Assembly: GCF_022828475.1 (NCBI RefSeq)
Contig: NZ_CP059557.1
Span: 4,759,470-4,823,469 of the forward strand
Length of the DNA stretch: 64,000 bases
Reading direction: 5' to 3'
DNA from: Saccharopolyspora gloriosae
GTDB lineage: Bacteria; Actinomycetota; Actinomycetes; Mycobacteriales; Pseudonocardiaceae
Shown here: one piece after another, positions 11,670-21,102 of the stretch
Layout of the letters: each line of letters begins with the position of its first letter
Numbering within the stretch: the stretch's first letter is position 1
Program-made: the position numbers and the translations under genes
The notes under the pieces: generated by a model
Database searches by the model: none
Told to the model about the DNA's origin: nothing
What the model saw: only the letters and a program-made list of their open reading frames with translations

Positions 11670-12560
11670 ATGACAGAGCCGCACACCGATGTGACGCCCG
11701 GTGCCGAACTGGCCCGCCCCTGCCACAAGTCGCTCGAAGCGCTGCACGCACTGATCTACTTCAGCCCGGACGCCGACGAAGCGTTCGCCGAGCTGGGACT
11801 CGACACGCGCCCCATGCGCTACTTCGCGGGCCGCGCCGCACCGATGGGCGCCGTCGGCGCCGGAGTCGTGGCGGCCACCTTCTACAACTTCAACCCGCGG
11901 ATCATCGCCGACGTGATTCCGCACGCGTGGTCCATCGCCGACCCCGCCGCGGTCATCGAAACCCGCTTCCGCGCCGCCGACACCGCGCTGCGCAAGCTGC
12001 TCGGCGAGCAGGCCATCGCCTCCGACGAGCTCGCCGAGGCCGCCGCGCTGGCCCGCCGCGCCACCGAAGCCTGCCGCCCCGAGGCCCGCCCGCTCTACGC
12101 CGGGCACGCCGACCTGGAGTGGCCGCAGGAACCGCACCTCGTGCTCTGGCACGCCATCTCGCTGCTGCGCGAACACCGCGGCGACGGGCACCTGATGGCG
12201 CTGCAAGAAGCAGAGCTGTGCGGCCTGCACGCGCTGGTGCTGCAGAACTCCGCCGGAGCGGGCCTGTCCCGCCAGTTCGCCCAGGCCAGCCGCGGCTGGT
12301 CCGACGAGGAATGGGCGCAGGCCCAGGACGCGCTGCGCGAACGCGGACTGGTGGACGCCGACGGCGCCGTCACCGACGAGGGCGCGGCGCTGCGGGAGCA
12401 CATCGAGCAGCGCACCGACGCGCTGGCGGCCGCGCCGTGGGCGCATCTCGGCGCCGAGAACGCGAAGCGCCTCGCCGCGCACGGCAAGCAGCTGAGCAAG
12501 CTGGTCGCGCAGAACGGTGCCTTCCCCGGCTCGGCCTTCGCGGGCGGCGCGCGGAAGTAG
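11670..12560 (+). CDS. SCO6745-family (HTH_67-like) protein
   Basis: A 296-residue, mostly helical protein with the recognisable actinobacterial N-terminus EALHALIYFSPDADEAFAELGL and the YFAGRAAPMGAVGAGVVAATFYNFNP block. The family is widespread in actinobacteria, with no function I can name. The C-terminal region WSDEEWAQAQDALRERGLVDADGAVTDEGAALREHIEQRTD looks like a winged helix-turn-helix segment. The ATG at 11670 is preferred over a GTG nine bases upstream. It is followed closely by ctaA. Confidence 0.8.
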   Translation: MTEPHTDVTPGAELARPCHKSLEALHALIYFSPDADEAFAELGLDTRPMRYFAGRAAPMGAVGAGVVAATFYNFNPRIIADVIPHAWSIADPAAVIETRFRAADTALRKLLGEQAIASDELAEAAALARRATEACRPEARPLYAGHADLEWPQEPHLVLWHAISLLREHRGDGHLMALQEAELCGLHALVLQNSAGAGLSRQFAQASRGWSDEEWAQAQDALRERGLVDADGAVTDEGAALREHIEQRTDALAAAPWAHLGAENAKRLAAHGKQLSKLVAQNGAFPGSAFAGGARK

Positions 12561-12615
12561 CCGCCGCACCCGACCTGGCGCACGCCCGTTCCGGGGCGGC
12601 ACCTACCATCGACAC

Positions 12616-13575
12616 GTGCCGATGCCGTCGTTGCTGTCCCGGATTCCGGCGGCCAGTCACCGCTTGGTGCGCTGGCTCGCGCTCGCCGTTCTCATCACCC
12701 AGGCCCTGATCTCGGTGACCGGCTCCGTGGTCCGGGTGACCGGTTCCGGTCTCGGCTGCCCCACTTGGCCGCAGTGCTTCCCCGGCAGCATGGTGCCCAT
12801 CGAGCACCCCGAGGTCGCCCGGCTGCACCAGGTGATCGAGTTCGGCAACCGCACGCTCACCGGCCTGGTCGGCTTCGTCGCGCTGGCCTGCCTGATCGCC
12901 GCGTGGAAGGTGCGCCCGCACCGCCCGCGGCTGGTGCGGCTGGCGCTGATCATGCCGCTCGGCGTGGTCGCGCAGGCGATCATCGGCGGCATCACCGTGC
13001 TGGTGGATCTGAGCTGGTGGAGCGTGTCGATCCACTTCATGGCCTCGGCGGTGCTGATCTGGCTGGCCGCCTTGCTGTTCAAGGCGGCGAGCGAGGGTGA
13101 CGAGGCCCCGACTCCGGTGATCCCCGAGAACATGCGGCGGCTGCTGATCGCGCTGACCGGGGTGACGGCCGCGATGCTGATCGCGGGCACGCTGGTGACC
13201 GCGGCCGGGCCGCACGCCGGTGACGCCGAGACTCCCCGGCTCGTCGTGCCGGTCACGACCTTGGTGCAGGCGCACGGCCTGCTGGTGATGGCGTACGTCT
13301 GCCTGCTGGCGGTGTTCGGCGTGTGGCTGCGCAGCGCGCGGCCGACGCGGGCGCTGCTGCGGGCGTACACCGCCGCGTGCGTGCTGGTGCTGGCGCAGGG
13401 CGCGCTGGGCTCGGCGCAGTACCTGCTGGGCGTGCCCGAGGCGATGGTCGTGCTGCACGTGCTCGGATCCACGCTGGTGATCGCCGTGACGGCGCTGTTG
13501 TGGGGCGAGTCCCGCTATCGCGGCAAGCTCCCCGAAGTTCCCGCCGCCGAGGCCGCGGATCCGGTCCCTGCCTGA
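12616..13575 (+). CDS. ctaA: Heme A synthase (CtaA/COX15 family)
   Basis: A 319-residue protein with eight membrane helices that oxidises heme O to heme A for cytochrome c oxidase. Helix 1 is followed by SGLGCPTWPQC, the conserved redox Cys pair (Cys48, Cys54). LHQVIEFGNRT (about 70-80) carries a heme-ligand His and the conserved Glu; later helices carry IHFMASAVLIW, QAHGLLVM and LHVLGSTLVI with further histidines. The start is a GTG at 12616, with an ATG six bases further in. Its partner ctaB lies 6 kb away across an insertion-rich interval. Confidence 0.93.
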   Translation: MPMPSLLSRIPAASHRLVRWLALAVLITQALISVTGSVVRVTGSGLGCPTWPQCFPGSMVPIEHPEVARLHQVIEFGNRTLTGLVGFVALACLIAAWKVRPHRPRLVRLALIMPLGVVAQAIIGGITVLVDLSWWSVSIHFMASAVLIWLAALLFKAASEGDEAPTPVIPENMRRLLIALTGVTAAMLIAGTLVTAAGPHAGDAETPRLVVPVTTLVQAHGLLVMAYVCLLAVFGVWLRSARPTRALLRAYTAACVLVLAQGALGSAQYLLGVPEAMVVLHVLGSTLVIAVTALLWGESRYRGKLPEVPAAEAADPVPA

Positions 13576-13610
13576 CGCCTGCTCTCGACTCAACCTCCAT
13601 CGAACCGTTC

Positions 13611-13655
13611 CAGGTGAATGTCGCCTCAGCCCGGTCTTTCCGGACCATTCACCTG
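13611..13655 (+). terminator. Nested hairpin after ctaA
   Basis: Outer arms CAGGTGAATG (13611-13620) and CATTCACCTG (13646-13655) enclose a small CCGG-TCTTT-CCGG hairpin. It lies 36 nt past the ctaA stop. The sequence CATTCACCT recurs at 15169-15177 on the far side of the IS30 element. Confidence 0.55.
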
Positions 13656-13703
13656 AGGTCGCCGATGAGGTCAACGGCTCCATTCGACCGGTAGCACCGG
13701 GCG

Positions 13704-15150
13704 GATTCTTGTGGTGGTCGCAACGCCTGATGGTTTATGTGGTGGTGAGTAGATCACGGAGGCGTTGGGCTGGGGTGTGCCAGCCGAGTGTTTTGCGTGG
13801 TCGGTTGTTGAGTTGTTGGGCGACGTGTTCGAGGTCTTCGGGGCTGTGGATGCGGAGGTCGGTGCCTTTGGGGAAGTATTGGCGCAGGAGTCCGTTGGTG
13901 TTCTCGTTCGTTCCGCGTTGCCAGGGTGAGTGGGGGTCGCAGAAGTAGACCGGGACTCCGGTGGTGATGGTGAACTGTTTGTGTGCGGCCATTTCGCAGC
14001 CTTGGTCCCAGGTCAGGGAGCCGCGGAGGTGTTCGGGCAGGGTTTTGATCAGGGGATCAGGACGTCGCGGACGGCTTCGGCGGTGTGTCTGCCGGGCAGG
14101 TGTCCGAGCAGGACGTAGCGGGTGGAGCGTTCGACCAGGGTCACGATCGCGCTTTCGTTGCGGGTGCCGACGATCAGGTCGCCTTCCCAGTGGCCGGGCA
14201 CGGCCCGGTCTTCGATCTGTGGTGGGCGTTCGGAGATCATCACCATGTCGTCGAATCGGGGCGTGCGCTGTTCGGGGCTGCGGTGTAGTGCGCGGCGGGT
14301 GCGTCCGGTGCGCAGCGCGTCGGCGAGTTCGCGCCGTAACCCGCCTCGTGCCTGGATGTAGATGGCTTGGTAGATCGTTTCGGGACTCACCCGCATGCCT
14401 TCGTCGTCGGGGAACTCGGTGACCAGAGCGTGACAGATTTGCTCTGGTGACCATCGTTGCTGCAGGCCGGCGGTGACGTAGTCGCGTAACGGGCCGTGTT
14501 GGGCGAGTTTGGAGGCCTTCGGGCGTGCGCGGCTGGCGGCCCATGCCCGCTGCGCCCGGTGCGGCTGATATTCGCCGGCGACGCTGCGGTTGTCGATCTC
14601 GCGTTTGACCGTGGAGGGCGACCGGCCCAAAACACGCCCGATCGCCCGCAACGACTCGCCCTGCCGCCACAAGTCAGCGATCGTTTCCCGTTCCGTCACC
14701 GTCAAAAACCGGGGGTGCAGCTCAGCTTCGACCACCGCCAACGACAACACTGATCCACTAGTCACAGCGGTGTTGTAGTCGATCCTGTGCCCGTCCGGGT
14801 GCACCCGGGCATCACCGATCTTGCGGATCCCCCGATCCCAATCAGCGGCAGTGCGCACATGCACCCCGACCCGTGCCGCAGCATCCCGCCTCGACACCCC
14901 GGACCCACGCAACTCGTCGTAGACCGCCCGGCCGGGATGCCCACGCCTGCCCGGTTTCCCACGACCACGAACACCCGCCCTCTTCGCCCACCCGAACGCC
15001 GTCGCAGGAGCCACCCCGGCCACCCGAGCAGCACCCGCAATACAGCCCCCTTCACCCTCCAACACCTCGAAAAACCACGCCTTCAACCCCGCAACAACCA
15101 CGACCCCCACAACCCCTCAAATCCAAGGCGTTGCAAGGACCGCTAGAACC
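13704..15150 (-). mobile_element. IS30-family insertion sequence (~1.45 kb)
   Basis: The ends were inferred from imperfect terminal inverted repeats, 13704-13728 and 15126-15150 (19 of 25 matching), which share a perfect GCAACGCCT at their inner edge. A direct copy of GCACCGGGCG sits just outside each end (13694-13703 and 15152-15161, the latter offset by one base) and may be the target duplication; 10 bp is longer than the 2-3 bp usual for IS30. The single cargo gene is a frameshifted transposase. The element lies between ctaA and a GbsR-like gene. Confidence 0.75.
13735..15110 (-). pseudogene. IS30-family transposase, frameshifted
   Basis: The first frame (15110 to 14049) holds N-terminal HTH regions, the second being LTVTERETIADLWRQGESLRAIGRVLGRSPSTVKREI, and the first catalytic Asp in GHWEGDLIVG. 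It ends at TGA just after AEAVRDVLIP. The -1 frame continues as LIKTLPEHLRGSLTWDQGCEM with the second Asp, then the catalytic Glu in TNENTNGLLRQYFPKG. The switch point is a CCCC run (14052-14055) directly before the stop. One Pro tRNA slipping back a base there would fuse the frames into a ~458-residue DDE enzyme. It could be a decay mutation, a sequencing error or programmed slippage. Confidence 0.8.
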
Positions 15151-15190
15151 CGCACCGGGCGAAGGGGACATTCACCTCGCGTTGGCGAGG

Positions 15191-15685
15191 TCAGAGGCGG
15201 TGGCGTTGGCGGCCTTCGCGTTCCCAGCGGCGCCAGAGCTCCGGCATCTCGCCGGCGAGCCACTTGTAGAACTCGTGCACGGTGCGCAGCCTGCGGGCGC
15301 GCTCACCTTGGCCGCTGAACATGCGCAGCCCTTCCTCGGTGAGCTGTTCGAGCCCGGTGACCTGCTGCATCCGGTGCCGCACCAGTTCCGGCCAGCGCTG
15401 TTCCTCGACGCGGTACAGCGCCGCCTCCCGGCCTTGCCGGGTCGTCTTGGAGATGACGCCGAGCCGCAGCAGCAGCCGGACGTTGGTGCTGATGGAGCCA
15501 CTGCTGGCGTTGAGCCCGTGGGAGAGTTCGGCGGCGGTGCGCTCCGGCGGGTCGCAGATCAGCAGGAACGCGAGGATGCGCCCGGCGATCAGCGGCATGC
15601 CCTCGCTCGCCTCGAAGTGCGCCGCCATCTGTTCGATCCACTCGGACATCGCGGGACGATCGGTGCGCTGCGCGTACTCGGTCAC
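15191..15685 (-). CDS. GbsR/MarR-type transcriptional regulator
   Basis: A 164-residue winged-helix protein. After MSEWIEQMAAHFEASEGMPLIAGRILAFLLICDPPERTAAEL, which matches the GbsR-type N-terminus, comes the recognition region ASSGSISTNVRLLLRLGVISKT and a wing (RQGREAALYRVE), then a helical dimerisation tail. Targets are unknown. ATG at 15685 or 15649 could be the start. A small hairpin (ACCTCGC/GCGAGGT, 15174-15192) overlaps the stop. Confidence 0.85.
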   Translation of the reverse strand: MTEYAQRTDRPAMSEWIEQMAAHFEASEGMPLIAGRILAFLLICDPPERTAAELSHGLNASSGSISTNVRLLLRLGVISKTTRQGREAALYRVEEQRWPELVRHRMQQVTGLEQLTEEGLRMFSGQGERARRLRTVHEFYKWLAGEMPELWRRWEREGRQRHRL

Positions 15686-15798
15686 CTCAGTGCCTCCGAC
15701 TGATCGACTTCAACCGTTGCTGAAAACATAGACGCCGGAGAGCCGCAAATCCACCCTGACACGCTCGCAACGCCGGATCGGACTCCGGCGCAGGTCGG

Positions 15799-16680
15799 TC
15801 AAGAAGCGGCGAGGGCCGCGCGCACGGCGGAGGCGAAGCGCGCCTTGGCGCCGGGATCGGCGTGGCCGAAGCCGAGCGACGGCTCGGTGAGTTCCAGTTC
15901 GAGCAGCAGCGGCGACCCGTCCTCGTCACGCACCACGTCGACCCGCGCGTACAGCAGGTCCGCACGGCGCAGGCCGTGCAGCGCGGCGGCGGTGTCCATC
16001 GCGTCCTCGGCCGCACGACGCAGCGCCGGATCCGGCTCGACGCCGAAGCGCTCCCCCGGCCCGGTGCCCGGCGCTGCCGGATCCGGCAGCATCGCGCCCT
16101 TCACGAACGCGTGCGAGTACGTGCCGCCGAGGAAGACCAGCGCCGTCTCCCCATCCCGGTCGACGGTGCGCTGGTAGGGCTGCACGAGCACTACCTGGTC
16201 GTCGGCGTGCAGTCCCGCCAGGTGCGCGACGGCGCCGTCCAGCTCGCCCGACGCGAACCGCGCGGCGCCGCGCGAACTCGCCCCCACCGAGGGCTTGAGC
16301 ACGAAGTCGACGCCCTGCCACGGCGAACGCAGCGGCTCACCGGGGTGGATCAGTTCGGTCGGCACGACCGGGACACCGCGCTCGGCGAGGTCGGCGAGGT
16401 AGGTCTTGTCGGTGTTCCAGCGCGCGATCCCCGCCGGGTTCGCCAACGCGGGCACCGAGTCGCACCAGGTGAGGAACTCCTTGCGCCGCCACGGGTAGTC
16501 CCAGGTGCTGCGCAGCACCACGAGGTCCGCCGTGCCGAACGACGCCGCCGGATCGTCCCAGGGAGCCCAGGACGCGGTGATCCCGGCTTCGGCCAGCACA
16601 TCCGGCAGATCGGTGTCGTCGGCGTTGGAGCGCGGCAGTTCCGCGCAGCTCGCGAGCAGGACTCGTGCGGCGGGCCTCAA
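15799..16680 (-). CDS. ATP-grasp domain protein
   Basis: About 293 residues. It matches the RimK/glutathione-synthetase-like ATP-grasp group: an N-terminal domain with DLVVLRSTWDYPWRRKEFLTW, then NTDKTYLADLAERGVPVVPTELI, the ATP-binding FVLKPSVGASSRGAARF, QPYQRTVDRDGETALVFLGG, and DVVRDEDGSPLLLELELTEPSLGF with metal-binding acidic residues. It probably ligates a carboxylate to an amine; the substrate is unknown. I chose a TTG at 16680 because it overlaps the stop of the preceding gene (TTGA) and the homologous region starts there. Confidence 0.8.
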   Translation of the reverse strand: MRPAARVLLASCAELPRSNADDTDLPDVLAEAGITASWAPWDDPAASFGTADLVVLRSTWDYPWRRKEFLTWCDSVPALANPAGIARWNTDKTYLADLAERGVPVVPTELIHPGEPLRSPWQGVDFVLKPSVGASSRGAARFASGELDGAVAHLAGLHADDQVVLVQPYQRTVDRDGETALVFLGGTYSHAFVKGAMLPDPAAPGTGPGERFGVEPDPALRRAAEDAMDTAAALHGLRRADLLYARVDVVRDEDGSPLLLELELTEPSLGFGHADPGAKARFASAVRAALAAS

Positions 16681-16994
16681 CGGGCGCGGGAGCCGGCCAT
16701 CTTGCGGCGGTGCGCCGGGCCGATCTGCAGCGCGGCGGTCGTCTCGCCGTCCCATTCGGCCGCGGTGAGCTGCTCGACGGCTTCGACGACGGCCTCGCCC
16801 GCGGCGACGTCGGCGACGAGCACGTCACCGAGCGAACCGTCCTCGCCGATCAGCACGAGGCGAGCGCCCGCCTGGCCCATGTTCTCCACGACGGCCCGTG
16901 CGGAGCCGCCGTGCGCCAGCGCGAACGCCTTCGCCGTGGCGACCGCCTTCGGCGAGGGGCCGGTGGTCTGCTCGGTGTCCTTGTCGGCTGCCAT
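16677..16994 (-). CDS. Small conserved-looking protein coupled to the ATP-grasp gene
   Basis: A 105-residue protein I do not recognise. After a short polar start it reads SPKAVATAKAFALAHGGSARAVVENMGQAGARLVLIGEDGSLGDVLVADVAAGEAVVEAV, with alternating helix and strand, and a basic tail. No cysteines, no membrane segment. Its stop overlaps the ATP-grasp start, so the two are translationally coupled and may act together. The ATG at 16994 is used; longer starts would run toward the divergent qor promoter. Confidence 0.7.
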   Translation of the reverse strand: MAADKDTEQTTGPSPKAVATAKAFALAHGGSARAVVENMGQAGARLVLIGEDGSLGDVLVADVAAGEAVVEAVEQLTAAEWDGETTAALQIGPAHRRKMAGSRAR

Positions 16995-17128
16995 GCGGGT
17001 GATCCTAGACAACGACCCCGACCGCGGGGGTGCAACCGTTACCCAGGCCACCTCTCGGCCACGAGGCTGCGAGAGTGAACATCGGCGGTTCCGCCGCCGA
17101 CGCGAACGACGAACGCAGGGAGGCACGC

Positions 17129-18095
<967 letters not shown>

Positions 18096-18160
18096 CCAAC
18101 GGCAACGCTCCGCCGCCCGTCAACGACAAACCCGCGCATCCCGGCGGCAAAGTCCAAGAA

Positions 18161-18364
18161 GGGCGGCGAAGCCGAGTCCTTACGGCGAAGCCGAGTCCTC
18201 GCGGCGAAGCCGTGCCTGTATGCGCGAAGCGCATAGCCCACGTCCAAAAAACGACCACCGGCGGGTTCTCAGTTGGTCTCTCGCGAGGACAGCTTTTTCC
18301 CTCGGGCGGAGCCACTAGGGAAAAAGATCCCGCAGCGAGAGACCAACTGAGGTTCCGCTACCCG
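18161..18364 (-). repeat. Nested palindromic element, copy 3, with an array of GAA-loop mini-hairpins
   Basis: The core is 18249-18364. Outer arms CTCAGTTGGTCTCTCGC (18268-18284) and its perfect complement (18335-18351) differ from the other copies but still pair over all 17 bp. The inner hairpin is TTTTTCCC/GGGAAAAA with some loss in the loop. In place of the single CGGC-GAA-GCCG hairpin found upstream in other copies, four GAA-triloop hairpins occur in a row between 18164 and 18234. The edge lies 30 nt past the stop of the minus-strand DUF2157 gene. Confidence 0.85.
18164..18234 (+). repeat. Four tandem GAA-triloop mini-hairpins
   Basis: CGGC-GAA-GCCG at 18164-18174, 18183-18193 and 18202-18212, then ATGCGC-GAA-GCGCAT at 18220-18234. 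Loop centres are 19, 19 and 20 bp apart. The fourth unit changed its stem on both sides yet still pairs, which argues that structure matters. It is an expansion of the single hairpin seen at the same place in related elements. Confidence 0.75.
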
Positions 18365-18394
18365 ACCACCAAAGCAAAACGACCCCCGGAACGA

Positions 18395-19387
18395 TCAACC
18401 AAGCCGACTACGCAGACGCAAGCCGAAGCCGCCGGTCGCCAGTAGCACCGCACCCACGAGCAGGACGATCAACGGACCGCCCAGCGCTCCCCCGGTCCAG
18501 TGGTAGAGGGCTTCGGGCACGGCGACCGTCACTCCGATCACGCCGAACACCAGCAGCACGGTGGAGCGCAGCCGCAGGAACGCCGCGAAGCACAGCACTG
18601 CCAGCACGAACGTCGTGGCGTAGCTCCACGACTGGTGGCCGACGACGGTCCACTGGGCACCGAACAGCGCGGTGGCCGCGGCGATCCCGTAGCCGACCTC
18701 GCGGCGAATCCGGCCCGCGCGGTCCCGGGAGGGCCGTTCGAGCACTCCGCTCGCGCTCAGCGCCGCCCACGCCGCACCGAGCGCGATCAGCAGCACCATT
18801 TCGTGGATCTGCTCGGCACCGAACCATTCGCCGGGGACCGACAACACGAATCCGCAGGCGAAGGCGCCGGTCGCCAGCAATCCCGGCACCGATGGCAGCA
18901 CCGCGCAGGCGGCGCCTGCCACGAGCACGCCCGCGCCGGTGGCGAGCATCGACACGTGCGGCGACCCGTAGTGGTCCAGCCCGGAGCCGACGGCCATCGC
19001 CGTGGTCCCGGAGGCGAGCGCGAACAACACGGCCACGATGCGGCTGCGCCGGGAGGGTTCGGCGGCGGCGAGCTCACGCACGGCGCGCGGCGAACCGGCG
19101 ATGAAGATCCCGGCCGCGACGAGCAGCGCGGTGGCGGCCGCCAGCAGCCCCACCCGAGCGGCTTGGGAGAGGTCCTCCCATGACATCCCGAGCAGCAGCG
19201 AGGCTCCGCCCAGCACCAGGGCGCCGCCCGCGTACCCGAGCACTTCCCAGAGGCCGCCGGGTCGCTGCGGGGCGGTTTCGGTCGTCAGCTCGGCCCGCAC
19301 CGCTTCGCTCTGCTCGGCGGTGAGCGTGCCGCGCTCCACGAGGCGTTCCAATGCCCGCCGCTGCCGCGGGGGCAGTTCCGCACTCAT
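18395..19387 (-). CDS. DUF2157-like multi-pass membrane protein
   Basis: A 330-residue protein. The cytoplasmic N-terminus PPRQRRALERLVERGTLTAEQSEAVRAEL resembles the DUF2157 entry helix. About ten hydrophobic helices follow, starting at LWEVLGYAGGALVLGGASLLLGMSW. The family's function is unknown. It converges with qor; its 3' end faces element copy 3. Confidence 0.75.
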   Translation of the reverse strand: MSAELPPRQRRALERLVERGTLTAEQSEAVRAELTTETAPQRPGGLWEVLGYAGGALVLGGASLLLGMSWEDLSQAARVGLLAAATALLVAAGIFIAGSPRAVRELAAAEPSRRSRIVAVLFALASGTTAMAVGSGLDHYGSPHVSMLATGAGVLVAGAACAVLPSVPGLLATGAFACGFVLSVPGEWFGAEQIHEMVLLIALGAAWAALSASGVLERPSRDRAGRIRREVGYGIAAATALFGAQWTVVGHQSWSYATTFVLAVLCFAAFLRLRSTVLLVFGVIGVTVAVPEALYHWTGGALGGPLIVLLVGAVLLATGGFGLRLRSRLG

Positions 19388-19483
19388 CGTCCATCCTTCC
19401 GTCCGTGATCTTCACCCACCGTCTCACGGAAACGGTCGGGCGCACTCACACGTCGGGGACGGAACGGGCACGACGCCGGGTTG

Positions 19484-20428
19484 TCACATCCAGGGCCAGC
19501 CGAGGATCGGCAGGCCGAGCGCGGAGTCCACCGCGAGCGCCACGCACACGATCATCAGGTACGTGTTGGACATGTGGAACAGCCGCATCGGCTTCGTCGG
19601 CTCGCCGCGCTTGGTCGCGGAGTGCAAGCGGTGCGCCAGCCACAGGAACCAGGCTCCGGAGGCCACGGCGAACACCGTGTACAGCCAGCCGGTGGCCGGA
19701 GCGAGCAGCAGCGTCCACAGCACCATCAGCCAGCTGTAGGCGACGATCTGCCTGGACACGTAGGACGGTTCGGCGACGACGGGCAGCATCGGCACGCCTG
19801 CGCGCTCGTAGTCCGCCTTGTACTTCACCGCCAGCGCCCAGGTGTGCGGCGGCGTCCAGAAGAAGATGATCCCGAACATGACCAGCGCGGGCCAATCCAC
19901 CCGCCCGGTCACCCCGGCCCAGCCGATCACGACCGGCATGCACCCGGCGGCCCCGCCCCAGACGATGTTCTGCGCGGTGCGGCGCTTGAGCACCAGGGTG
20001 TAGATCAGGACGTAGAACAGGATCGTGGCGACCGCGAGCACCGCCGCCAGCAGGTTCGTGGTGGCCCACAGGAACCCGAACGACCCCAGGCCCAGCGCGA
20101 TCCCGAAGATCAGCGCGTGCCGGTTGGAGACGGAGTGGCGCACCAGCGGCCGAGCGCGGGTGCGCTGCATGACCTGGTCGATGTCGGCGTCGGCCACGCA
20201 GTTGAGCGCGTTCGCGCTGCCGGCGGCCATGGTGCCGCCGATGAGCGTGGACAGCACCAGCCACGGCGACGGGATGCCGCGTTCGGCCAGCAGCATCGCC
20301 GGGATCGTCGTCACCAGCAGCAGTTCGATGACGCGCGGCTTGAGCAGCCCGAGGTAGGCCTTGAGCAGCTCGCCGGGACGCTTCGCGTACCGCGTGGGCT
20401 CTGTCGTGGCGGTCTCGGCGGTGGTCAC
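19484..20428 (-). CDS. ctaB: Protoheme IX farnesyltransferase (heme O synthase)
   Basis: A UbiA-family prenyltransferase of 314 residues. The first Asp-rich motif is in [20 protein letters not shown] and the second region is [21 protein letters not shown], with nine hydrophobic helices. It makes heme O, which CtaA then oxidises to heme A. The GTG start at 20428 overlaps the stop of a 34-codon ORF upstream. Confidence 0.94.
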   Translation of the reverse strand: MTTAETATTEPTRYAKRPGELLKAYLGLLKPRVIELLLVTTIPAMLLAERGIPSPWLVLSTLIGGTMAAGSANALNCVADADIDQVMQRTRARPLVRHSVSNRHALIFGIALGLGSFGFLWATTNLLAAVLAVATILFYVLIYTLVLKRRTAQNIVWGGAAGCMPVVIGWAGVTGRVDWPALVMFGIIFFWTPPHTWALAVKYKADYERAGVPMLPVVAEPSYVSRQIVAYSWLMVLWTLLLAPATGWLYTVFAVASGAWFLWLAHRLHSATKRGEPTKPMRLFHMSNTYLMIVCVALAVDSALGLPILGWPWM

Positions 20429-20529
20429 GAGACCGCTCCCGCTCGGGGGCCACCGAGCATCGCACCGTCGGGGAGCGCGGCCGGGACCGCGCCGGGGTGT
20501 CCGCCCGAAGCGAAGCGCACCGAAGGCAT
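20425..20529 (-). CDS. Candidate 34-residue leader ORF coupled to ctaB
   Basis: An ATG at 20529 preceded by AGGAG at suitable spacing opens a 34-codon ORF (begins [13 protein letters not shown], ends PRAGAVS). Its TGA overlaps the ctaB GTG as GTGA. Codon third positions are GC-rich like genuine genes here. The peptide resembles nothing I know; it may be a regulatory leader rather than a functional protein. Confidence 0.4.
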   Translation of the reverse strand: MPSVRFASGGHPGAVPAALPDGAMLGGPRAGAVS

Positions 20530-21102
20530 GGGACTCCTAGTCAGCTCAGGTGACCGGCCGCAACGACGGTGGCCGACCGCTCATGAATAGTAGGCGCGCT
20601 ACGCCCCACGGCCGCCCGCAGGGGTCCCTGCCCAGGCCTGCGTCCGCGTGGTGTCCGAGCCGCGGCCCCGCCGGTACCGTGGGGTGAGCCATCGGACACG
20701 CAGTGCAGGGAACGAAGGTCCGCAGCACGGCGTTGTTCCGGTTGGGGTTCGCCGCACGCGCGGCGAGAACCGCAGCGCACGGCTCTGCGCCGGGCAGCTG
20801 CCCGGCCGGTGCCGCAGCACCGGGAACGAGGGTGCGAGCAGGTGCCGACGAGCTGCGCGGACGGCGATCCGCGGCGCGATGCGCGAACGGCGAGGGGTCA
20901 CCGCCGCCGATGGCGGGCTGACCCGCGATCCTCTCACCCCGGTGGGGGACCGCATCAATTCAGGCGGGCCGCCGCGTGCCCACGGGGACACGACTAGGCT
21001 GCCCGCTGGACGAGGGATAACTGCGGTCCGAATCGGTCCGGGTCAGCGGGCGACGCGCCGGAGCCGCAAGGACCGCTTCGATTGAAACTTGGAGCTGCGT
21101 CC
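20530..21102. other. Long divergent spacer between ctaB and tkt, no gene seen
   Basis: About 570 bp holding the two outward promoters. Several short open frames exist on both strands, but they are Arg/Pro-rich, mutually overlapping and lack ribosome-binding sites, so I call none. Near tkt, GGAG at 21091-21094 is its ribosome-binding site. Confidence 0.6.

Noticed and set aside
20541-21085. Small genes in the ctaB-tkt spacer
   Set aside because: The frames on both strands overlap each other, are dominated by Arg/Ala/Pro/Gly and lack ribosome-binding sites or recognisable domains. Only the coupled 34-codon ORF next to ctaB was kept, at low confidence.
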